Shown here one piece after another: positions 1-5,822 of a stretch of DNA of 14,470 bases. Source of the stretch: Aquiluna sp. (GTDB lineage Bacteria; Actinomycetota; Actinomycetes; Actinomycetales; Microbacteriaceae); assembly GCA_023260495.1 (NCBI GenBank), contig JALQVB010000021.1:1-14470 (forward strand). Reading direction: 5' to 3'. Each line of letters opens with the position of its first letter. Positions within the stretch are counted from its first letter, which is position 1. The position numbers and the translations under genes were made by a program. Under the pieces are notes generated by a model that made no database searches, was not told where the DNA came from, and saw only the letters and a program-made list of their open reading frames with translations.

Positions 1-679
1 CGGTCCCCGCAAAGGCGTCCGAGATGTTCTCTCCGCGCACCTCTACCGGTCCAAGAATGTACTTGTAGAAGTAGAAGTCGTCACAGGTGACAAGCGGCTT
101 TGATGGGTCATCAACCTGTCCCGGAGTGCGGAACTGAGTTGAGCAGTCAAAGCTGTCGAACTGTGCACGCACCTTCTCGGTAATCCAAGCAGGGTCTGAG
201 GCGTTGGCCGGCGTGGTAACTGGTTCATCACTGAGGGCGGTCAAATCAACCGGCTCGGTTCCCTCGGCGGCAGGAATGGACTGGGCGAATTCCAGCACTG
301 GGCGGAATTCCAAAAGCGCGCTGGCACGAATCAGCTGCAGCGTATTTGGGTCTGGTACTCCAGGAATCGAGACAACGATGTTCTCGTTTCCCTGAATGCT
401 CACGGTTGACTCTCCAACACCGGATCCGTCAATACGCTGGCGAATAATGGAAACTGCCTGGTTTAGCTGCTCGAGTGAGGCTGTCTCGCCGTCTGCAACT
501 GACGGGGTCAGAATCATCTGGGTGCCACCCTCGAGGTCAAGCGCCAAGCCAGGTGAAAAGCTCGCGCCAGGCTGCCCGGAGAGCGAACCCCAGATAATCA
601 GTGCGCTAAAAAAGGCGGCAAGCGCACCCAGCCAAGAAAGCTTTCGACGTGCGGATTTAGTTGCTGTGCTTTCAGCCAA
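1..679 (-). CDS. secD: Protein translocase subunit SecD, N-terminal 226 residues (3' end outside window)
   Basis: SecD works with SecF and YajC at the SecYEG channel and uses the proton gradient to help release exported proteins on the outer face of the membrane. Seen: a basic N-terminus, one membrane segment (about residues 14-32), the family motif LDLEGGTQ (47-54), then the ferredoxin-like start of the large extracytoplasmic domain with IRQRIDGSGVGE (79-90). The later membrane helices lie beyond the edge. The start is TTG at 679, three bases after the yajC stop, with GGGGAG nine bases upstream; no other in-frame start gives the basic-plus-hydrophobic N-terminus. Two extracytoplasmic cysteines (179 and 199) could pair. 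It is translated after yajC in the same transcript, and secF is expected next by family gene order. Identity is firm; the TTG start is well supported. Confidence 0.95.
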   Translation of the reverse strand, partial: MAESTATKSARRKLSWLGALAAFFSALIIWGSLSGQPGASFSPGLALDLEGGTQMILTPSVADGETASLEQLNQAVSIIRQRIDGSGVGESTVSIQGNENIVVSIPGVPDPNTLQLIRASALLEFRPVLEFAQSIPAAEGTEPVDLTALSDEPVTTPANASDPAWITEKVRAQFDSFDCSTQFRTPGQVDDPSKPLVTCDDFYFYKYILGPVEVRGENISDAFAGT

Positions 680-682
680 GTT

Positions 683-934
683 TTACTTCTCCCCTGCGGC
701 GGTGACCTTTGCCACTGCGCCGCGAACTACTACAAACTTAGATTTGCCCGATTCGACCTCGATGTCATCACCGTGAATTGCTGCCACGGTGCCCTTGATT
801 CCAGCGTGCAGGGTGACCTGAGCACCAACCTCAATCGAGCTCTGCATGAGCTCAACCTCCTTGCGACGACGCTTGTTCTGCATCATCAAGAAGACAATCA
901 TTAGCGCAAGTGCGCCTAGAAGAAGAAAATCCAC
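683..934 (-). CDS. yajC: Preprotein translocase subunit YajC
   Basis: YajC is a small bitopic membrane protein that associates with SecDF at the Sec translocon; its own role is accessory. The 84-residue product has an N-terminal membrane helix (FLLLGALALMIVFLMM, about residues 3-18), a basic stop-transfer NKRRRKE, and a small cytoplasmic domain with the family pattern VGAQVTLHAGIKGTV and an acidic/basic tail. I chose GTG at 934 because AAGGAA sits six bases upstream and the helix begins directly after it. A longer in-frame TTG at 985 would add 17 residues of non-hydrophobic sequence and would overlap a candidate -10 box, so it is unlikely. It lies 60 bases after ruvB and three bases before secD, the conserved ruvB-yajC-secD arrangement. 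Confidence 0.93.
   Translation of the reverse strand: MDFLLLGALALMIVFLMMQNKRRRKEVELMQSSIEVGAQVTLHAGIKGTVAAIHGDDIEVESGKSKFVVVRGAVAKVTAAGEK
689..694 (-). promoter_or_regulatory. Shine-Dalgarno for secD TTG start
   Basis: GGGGAG on the minus strand lies inside the last codons of yajC, nine bases before the TTG at 679. It decides the secD start, because there is no ATG or GTG nearby that would retain the N-terminal membrane segment. Confidence 0.6.
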
Positions 935-940
935 GTGCTT

Positions 941-946
941 TTCCTT
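941..946 (-). promoter_or_regulatory. Shine-Dalgarno for yajC GTG start
   Basis: AAGGAA on the minus strand, six bases before the GTG at 934. It favours this start over the longer TTG-started frame. Confidence 0.6.
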
Positions 947-965
947 ACCGAATCGGTCCCCCGAA

Positions 966-971
966 ATTATA
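966..971 (-). promoter_or_regulatory. Candidate -10 box for yajC-secD
   Basis: A perfect TATAAT on the minus strand, placed in the largest gap of the left-hand gene run (ruvB to yajC). Transcription would begin near 958-960, giving a leader of about 25 bases that contains the yajC Shine-Dalgarno. No good -35 hexamer is visible 16-18 bases upstream, so this is a candidate only; read-through from the ruv genes is equally possible. Confidence 0.4.
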
Positions 972-994
972 GGCGCAAAACCCAAATCGCCGTT

Positions 995-1957
995 TTATAA
1001 GGCCAAGTGTTCCCGACCCGCCTGGGTTATCTCTCTGCCCCTTGGAGTGCGAGCAATAAATCCAGAGCGGATCAAATAGGGTTCAATGACAGCCTCTATG
1101 GTGTCTTGTTCTTCGCCGATTGCCACAGCCAAGGTGCTAAGCCCAACTGGCCTGGTGCTGAACTTGGTGGCCAGAAGCTCAAGTATTTGCCGGTCCACCC
1201 TGTCTAGCCCTGCTGTGTCGATACCGAACAGGCTCATGGCCTCTACTACCGTGGTTCGATCCAGCACCTCGTGGCCATGGACTGCCCCAAAATCTCTAAC
1301 TCTGCGCAAGAGCCTGTTGGCGATGCGAGGTGTTCCGCGCGAACGTCCAGCAAGCTCACTAGTGGCATCATCAGAAATCTCAACCCCAAGTCGCTTGGCC
1401 GATCGAGCGATCACCTGGGCTAGCTCAGCTGGTTCGTAGAACTCTAAAAATGCGGTGAAGCCGAACCTATCGCGCAGCGGATTAGGCAACATGCCCGAGC
1501 GCGTGGTGGCGCCAACCAGAGTGAACGGAGCCAATTCGAGTGGAATGGAAGTTGCACCGGGTCCCTTGCCAACCATGACGTCGACCCGAAAATCTTCCAT
1601 GGCTAGGTACAGCATCTCCTCGGCTGCTCGGCCGAGCCTGTGAATCTCATCAATAAACAAGACATCACCAGGCTCAAGCGCCGAGAGAATGGCTGCTAGA
1701 TCTCCCGCGCTTTGAATGGCTGGGCCGGAGGATAGCCTGAGCGCGCGGTTCGACTCGTGAGCCACGATCATGGCGAGGGTGGTCTTACCAAGCCCCGGAG
1801 GCCCAGCTAACAGGATGTGATCCGCGGAGCGACTTTGCAGCTTGGCCGCTCCAATCACGAGCTTTAGCTGCTCAACAACCTTGGCCTGCCCGACGAATTC
1901 GAGAAGGCTGGCGGGCCTAAGCTGCTGTTCAAATTCCAGGTCGCGCTCTAGCTCCAT
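995..1957 (-). CDS. ruvB: Holliday junction branch migration helicase RuvB
   Basis: RuvB is the hexameric AAA+ motor that, docked on RuvA, pumps DNA through Holliday junctions in recombinational repair. The 320-residue product has Walker A GPPGLGKTT (52-60), Walker B FIDEIHR (101-107), the sensor segment GATTRSG (149-155), the conserved LRDRFG (161-166) and a C-terminal winged-helix domain (from about 245). Its length is slightly below the usual 330-350, mainly through a short N-terminus. The ATG shares one base with the ruvA stop (TGATG), so translation is probably coupled. Transcript order is ruvC, ruvA, ruvB. Confidence 0.98.
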   Translation of the reverse strand: MELERDLEFEQQLRPASLLEFVGQAKVVEQLKLVIGAAKLQSRSADHILLAGPPGLGKTTLAMIVAHESNRALRLSSGPAIQSAGDLAAILSALEPGDVLFIDEIHRLGRAAEEMLYLAMEDFRVDVMVGKGPGATSIPLELAPFTLVGATTRSGMLPNPLRDRFGFTAFLEFYEPAELAQVIARSAKRLGVEISDDATSELAGRSRGTPRIANRLLRRVRDFGAVHGHEVLDRTTVVEAMSLFGIDTAGLDRVDRQILELLATKFSTRPVGLSTLAVAIGEEQDTIEAVIEPYLIRSGFIARTPRGREITQAGREHLAL

Positions 1958-2517
1958 CAGCCAAGCTTCCCAGATCCAAGTAACGACAGTGCTTTTCGCA
2001 GTAGGTCTGATTCTGGCTCACCGGCCGGTATCTGATTCAGTGCGGCCCTGGCGGCACCTTCTTCCGTGCCCAGCTGAATCAGTGCCTGCAGCACCCTCGC
2101 GCGCGCCGGGTCGCCTTCACTGGTGACCTTGCCACCGAGCGAGATAAGAATCAACTTTGCGGTCTTGGGCCCAATTCCGCTAATTGCCCGGAATGCTGCC
2201 TCATCGCCAGAGGAAACCGCCTGAGCTAGCTGGTTTGAGTCCATGCCGGATAGCACCGTCAAAGCCAATTTGGGGCCGATTCCAGAAACGGAACAGAGCA
2301 GGTCGAATTGTTCGCGCTCAATGCTCTCGGCAAAGCCAAATAAAGCTAGGTCGTCCTCGCGAACTATCAACCTGGTGAAGAGCGATGCCTTCTCGCCTAC
2401 TTTTAGTCTCAGCGAGAGTCTAGGGCTGATGGCAATCTCGAACCCGATGCCGGAAACCTCGATCACCACCTGATGCGGATCTAGGTACGCGACGTTGCCG
2501 GAAATTGTTGAAAGCAC
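1957..2517 (-). CDS. ruvA: Holliday junction DNA helicase accessory subunit RuvA
   Basis: RuvA binds four-way DNA junctions as a tetramer and loads RuvB. The 186-residue product has the N-terminal OB-fold domain (1-63), two helix-hairpin-helix motifs (SVSGIGPKLA around 76-85 and AISGIGPKTA around 111-120), and a C-terminal domain (about 140-186) expected to contact RuvB. The start is GTG at 2517, four bases after the ruvC stop; the ribosome site is weak (ATAGGT inside the end of ruvC), so expression probably depends on coupling. The stop overlaps the ruvB ATG by one base. Confidence 0.98.
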   Translation of the reverse strand: MLSTISGNVAYLDPHQVVIEVSGIGFEIAISPRLSLRLKVGEKASLFTRLIVREDDLALFGFAESIEREQFDLLCSVSGIGPKLALTVLSGMDSNQLAQAVSSGDEAAFRAISGIGPKTAKLILISLGGKVTSEGDPARARVLQALIQLGTEEGAARAALNQIPAGEPESDLLRKALSLLGSGKLG

Positions 2518-2521
2518 GGAG

Positions 2522-3049
2522 CTAACCTATTCGGGGTTTGGCCTTTTTCTGCGCTGCGACCCACTTTTGCCTTGCGGGTGTGGAAAAACTCTGCGATCTA
2601 CGTTGTGCGCAAAGTGCCACAGCAAGGGCATCGGCGACATCGGCAGGGCCAGGTATTTCGGGTAGGCCAAGCTGCTTGGCGACCATGAAGGCAACCTGCT
2701 GCTTGTCTGCCCTACCGTTTCCAGTGACGGCTGCCTTGACCTCGCTAGGGGTGAAGAATTCCACCGGTATTTCTTTGGCAAATGCAGTGGCCATCAGCGC
2801 ACCTGAAATCTGCGCCACCCCCATGACGGATTTCAAGTTTGAATTGGCAAATACTCGCTCAAGTGCAATCAGAGCTGGCTTGTGCTCTTCGACTAGCGCA
2901 TTCAGGCTCGCTGCGATTTGTCCGACTCGGTGGGCCGGGTCATCTCCCGCGGCAGATGTGAAGTGGCCAAAGTCCAGGGGCTTGTCGCCATCCAATACCG
3001 CGTAGCCACACCTGGTCAAGCCGGGGTCGACCGCGAGGATTGCCGACAT
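2522..3049 (-). CDS. ruvC: Crossover junction endodeoxyribonuclease RuvC
   Basis: RuvC cleaves Holliday junctions symmetrically to resolve recombination intermediates. The 175-residue product has an RNase H-like fold with the four expected acidic metal ligands: D8 in AVDPGLTRCG, E64 in ALERVFANSN, and D137 and D140 in GPADVADALA. Length is normal for the family (about 170-190). The C-terminus is lysine/arginine rich (QKKAKPRIG). The ATG at 3049 is three bases after the yebC stop, with only a weak Shine-Dalgarno, so coupling to yebC is likely. First of the ruvC-ruvA-ruvB series. Confidence 0.98.
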   Translation of the reverse strand: MSAILAVDPGLTRCGYAVLDGDKPLDFGHFTSAAGDDPAHRVGQIAASLNALVEEHKPALIALERVFANSNLKSVMGVAQISGALMATAFAKEIPVEFFTPSEVKAAVTGNGRADKQQVAFMVAKQLGLPEIPGPADVADALAVALCAQRRSQSFSTPARQKWVAAQKKAKPRIG

Positions 3050-3052
3050 GGT

Positions 3053-3799
3053 TTAGCCCAGCTGGGCCAGAACCTCACCCGAGATGTCCATGTTGGTGTA
3101 GACATCTTGGACATCATCAACGTCTTCTAGCGCATCAACTAAGCGAATGATCTTCTCCGCCACGTCCTTGTCCGCATCGATTTTGAGCGATGAAACAAAC
3201 TCGACATCGGCGGACTCGTAGTCCATGCCGGCGTCTTGAATCGCCTGACGCACAATCACCATGCTGGAGGCGTCGCAGGTAACGACGAATCCGTCGCCAC
3301 TAGGTGCGATGTCCTCAACATCGAACTCCAGAGTCGCCTCCAGGATTGCATCCTCGCTGGCACCTGCGGAAACCACGATGACGCCCTTGCGTGCAAACTG
3401 GTAAGACACCGAACCGGGGTCGGCCAGATTGCCGCCATTCTTAGTGAATGCAAGCCTTACTTCGGCTGCAGCACGGTTCTTGTTGTCAGTGAGGCACTCA
3501 ATCAAGACCGCTACTCCCCCAGGGCCATAACCCTCGTAAAGGATGTTCTGGTAGTCGACACCGCCGTCGGCGGCGCCGGAGCCGCGCTTGACGGCTCGGT
3601 CGATGTTGTCGTTTGGCACCGAGCTCTTGCGCGCCTTGTAGATGGCGTCATAGAGAGCTGGATTGCCATCGGGGTCGGGCCCACCATTTCTAGCTGCAAC
3701 CTCAATGTTGCGAATAAGTTTGGCCCACAGCTTGGCGCGCTTGGCGTCGTTGGCTGCCTTCTTGTGTTTAGTGGTAGCCCACTTGGAGTGACCTGACAT
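3053..3799 (-). CDS. yebC: YebC/PmpR-family protein
   Basis: This 248-residue protein belongs to the conserved YebC/PmpR family (TACO1 in mitochondria). Members were first described as DNA-binding regulators; later work on homologues points to a role in translation, helping ribosomes past difficult stretches. Which applies here cannot be read from sequence. The start is firm: the N-terminus MSGHSKWATTKHKKAA is the family signature, and AGAGG lies four bases upstream of the ATG. The central VLIECLTDNKNRAAAEVR and NGGNLADPGSVSYQF segments and the acidic C-terminal domain are typical. It follows pdxT by 12 bases and precedes ruvC by three. The yebC-ruvCAB order is widely conserved. Confidence 0.95.
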   Translation of the reverse strand: MSGHSKWATTKHKKAANDAKRAKLWAKLIRNIEVAARNGGPDPDGNPALYDAIYKARKSSVPNDNIDRAVKRGSGAADGGVDYQNILYEGYGPGGVAVLIECLTDNKNRAAAEVRLAFTKNGGNLADPGSVSYQFARKGVIVVSAGASEDAILEATLEFDVEDIAPSGDGFVVTCDASSMVIVRQAIQDAGMDYESADVEFVSSLKIDADKDVAEKIIRLVDALEDVDDVQDVYTNMDISGEVLAQLG

Positions 3800-3811
3800 A
3801 GTTCCTCTAAA

Positions 3812-4384
3812 TTACCCTGCTTGCATCTTCTCGATTAGCTCGAGAAAAACCCTGTGCAATCTCTTTCCACCAGAGATCTCCGGGTGAAAGCTTGCTCCCA
3901 TTAAGTTACCCGCTTTGATGGCAACTGGTTCGCCATTTAGCTCGGCGATGACCTCAGCGTCGCCGGCATCCAGAATTCTTGGTGCTCGAATGAACGCGAC
4001 CCGCTCCGCCTCACCAGCAATGACGACCTCAGCTTCGAAGCTGTGCGTTTGCCCTCCGTAGGCGTTTCGTTCAACAGCCACTGGCAAACCGCCTATCAGC
4101 TGTTGATCTGCAAGCGCACCCTCCACGCGGTTCGAAAGCAGAATTAGGCCGGCACAGGTTCCCAATACTGGCTTGTGTTCAGCAAACTTGCGAACCGCAT
4201 CCATGAGCCCGAAGTTGACCAGCAACTTTGAGATAGTGGTGGACTCGCCGCCAGGGATCACTAGGCCATCTGCCATTTCCAATTCGGCAAGGGTTTTCAC
4301 CGGAAAGGCTGTGGCTCCGAGTGATTCCAGTGTGGCGATGTGCTCCCGCACATCACCCTGCAGTGCTAAAACTCCAACTCGCAA
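3812..4384 (-). CDS. pdxT: Pyridoxal 5'-phosphate synthase glutaminase subunit PdxT
   Basis: PdxT hydrolyses glutamine and channels ammonia to PdxS for de novo pyridoxal 5'-phosphate synthesis. The 190-residue product is a class I glutamine amidotransferase with oxyanion segment IPGGEST (43-49), nucleophile C77 in LGTCAGL, and the catalytic pair H167 and E169 in SFHPEIS. The start is TTG at 4384, directly abutting the pdxS TAA (TAATTG); it yields MRVGVLALQGDVREH, which matches the family N-terminus, so the unusual codon is credible. No strong Shine-Dalgarno is visible, which suggests translation coupled to pdxS. Confidence 0.97.
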   Translation of the reverse strand: MRVGVLALQGDVREHIATLESLGATAFPVKTLAELEMADGLVIPGGESTTISKLLVNFGLMDAVRKFAEHKPVLGTCAGLILLSNRVEGALADQQLIGGLPVAVERNAYGGQTHSFEAEVVIAGEAERVAFIRAPRILDAGDAEVIAELNGEPVAIKAGNLMGASFHPEISGGKRLHRVFLELIEKMQAG

Positions 4385-5278
4385 TTACCAACCACGCTCA
4401 GCGAGCCGGTGAGGAGCTGGCAGGTCATTCACGTTGATACCAACCATGGCCTCACCAAGACCCCTGGAGGTCTCGGCAATCACCTTCGGGTCGTTGAAGT
4501 AGGTTGTGGCGCGAACAATTGCAGCAGCGCGCGCAGCCGGATTGCCGCTCTTAAAGATTCCAGATCCAACGAAAACGCCGTCGGCTCCCAACTGCATCAT
4601 CAGTGCTGCATCAGCAGGAGTCGCAATGCCACCAGCGACAAACATAACCACTGGAAGTTTGCCAGTTGTAGCAATTTCCTTTACCAGCGGGTATGGGGCT
4701 TGCAGTTCCTTGGCAGCTACGTAGAGCTCGTCATCGCTCTTCGCCGAAAGCGCTGCAATCTCGCCGCGAATGGTGCGGATGTGCTTCATGGCCTCGGAGA
4801 CGTCCCCGGTTCCCGCCTCACCCTTGGAGCGAATCATTGCGGCTCCCTCAGTGATACGGCGCAGCGCCTCGCCCAAGTTCGTAGCTCCGCACACGAACGG
4901 CACATCGAAGCCCCACTTATCAATGTGGTTGACGTAATCGGCAGGTGAGAGCACCTCTGATTCATCGATGTAGTCAACCTCAAGCGCCTGCAGCACCTGA
5001 GCCTCAACAAAGTGACCGATTCTTGCCTTTGCCATAACCGGGATGCTGACGGCCTCAATGATTTGCTCGATCAGATCCGGGTCGCTCATGCGGGCTACGC
5101 CGCCCTGGGCTCGGATGTCGGCCGGTACTCGCTCCAGTGCCATGACGGCGACTGCACCGGCATCCTCGGCGATCTTGGCCTGGTCTGCGGTAACGACGTC
5201 CATGATGACGCCACCCTTAAGCATCTCTGCTAGGCCGCGCTTGACAAGATTGGTAGCTTCAAATTTCTGCTCAGACAT
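4385..5278 (-). CDS. pdxS: Pyridoxal 5'-phosphate synthase subunit PdxS
   Basis: PdxS is the synthase subunit of the ribose-5-phosphate-dependent (DXP-independent) vitamin B6 route: it combines ribose 5-phosphate, glyceraldehyde 3-phosphate and ammonia from PdxT into pyridoxal 5'-phosphate. The 297-residue product is a full-length (beta/alpha)8 barrel. Seen are the family block VMALERVPADIRAQGGVARM (45-64), the Schiff-base lysine K84 in MAKARIGHF, and the second active-site lysine K152 in IRSKGEAGTGDV. The start is ATG at 5278 with TAGGAT about seven to eight bases upstream. It lies 10 bases after the HIT gene and directly abuts pdxT. Confidence 0.98.
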   Translation of the reverse strand: MSEQKFEATNLVKRGLAEMLKGGVIMDVVTADQAKIAEDAGAVAVMALERVPADIRAQGGVARMSDPDLIEQIIEAVSIPVMAKARIGHFVEAQVLQALEVDYIDESEVLSPADYVNHIDKWGFDVPFVCGATNLGEALRRITEGAAMIRSKGEAGTGDVSEAMKHIRTIRGEIAALSAKSDDELYVAAKELQAPYPLVKEIATTGKLPVVMFVAGGIATPADAALMMQLGADGVFVGSGIFKSGNPAARAAAIVRATTYFNDPKVIAETSRGLGEAMVGINVNDLPAPHRLAERGW

Positions 5279-5288
5279 AGCTCATATC

Positions 5289-5822
5289 CTACTTTTTGCT
5301 AACCCAGTTGTTAGCAATTGTTTCCCTTACATCCCCCAGCAGCCTGGGCATGGCCTTGGTCTGGGCGATGATCGGGAAAAAGTTTGAATCGTTGCGCCAC
5401 CTTGGCACGATGTGTTGGTGCAGGTGCGATGCAATTCCAGCTCCTGCGACCTCACCCTGATTCATACCAATGTTGAACCCGTGAACGCCCGAAACCTTCC
5501 GCAAGGTCAGCATGGCTTCCTGGGTAAGCGAGGCAATTTCTGCGACTTCGGACTCGGTTGCCTCGTCGTAGGTGCTGAAGTGGCGATACGGGCAAACCAG
5601 GATGTGTCCGGGATTGTATGGAAACAGATTCAGTAGCACATAGGCGTGCTCGCCCTTGCGAACAACCAGACCGTCCTCGGGATCTTTGTCTGGAGCTGAG
5701 CAAAAGGGGCACTGATCGTCCTCTGGTTGCTGCAGCTCCTGCAGGTAGACAAGGCGGTGCGGTGTCCACAGCCGCTCGAAGCCATCCTGCATCTCTGAGA
5801 AGCCATCCAGAAAGTCAGACAC
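5289..5822 (-). CDS. HIT-family hydrolase/phosphorylase (Ap4A phosphorylase-like)
   Basis: The 177-residue protein carries the histidine triad HLHQHIVPR (H133, H135, H137), the nucleotide-binding block NLFPYNPGHILVCPYRH (65-81) and a CPFC pair (C38, C41) suggesting a zinc site. It resembles the actinobacterial protein next to thrS typified by Mycobacterium tuberculosis Rv2613c, described as an Ap4A phosphorylase. A role in clearing dinucleoside polyphosphates, which aminoacyl-tRNA synthetases can make, would fit its place after thrS; substrate is inference. The start is GTG at 5822, sharing one base with the thrS stop (TAGTG), with AGGCAGG upstream. An internal ATG at residue 11 is possible but has a poorer ribosome site. 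Confidence 0.92.
   Translation of the reverse strand: MSDFLDGFSEMQDGFERLWTPHRLVYLQELQQPEDDQCPFCSAPDKDPEDGLVVRKGEHAYVLLNLFPYNPGHILVCPYRHFSTYDEATESEVAEIASLTQEAMLTLRKVSGVHGFNIGMNQGEVAGAGIASHLHQHIVPRWRNDSNFFPIIAQTKAMPRLLGDVRETIANNWVSKK

Noticed and set aside
683..985. 100-residue version of YajC from an upstream TTG
   Set aside because: The extra 17 residues precede the membrane helix with non-hydrophobic sequence, overlap a candidate -10, and GTG at 934 has the better ribosome site.
3236..3796. Plus-strand open frame (186 codons) opposite yebC
   Set aside because: It mirrors the yebC coding region exactly and encodes no known motif; yebC on the minus strand has the family N-terminus and a good ribosome site.
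4409..4948. Plus-strand open frame (179 codons) opposite pdxS
   Set aside because: Shadow of a highly conserved minus-strand gene; no ribosome site or recognisable domain.
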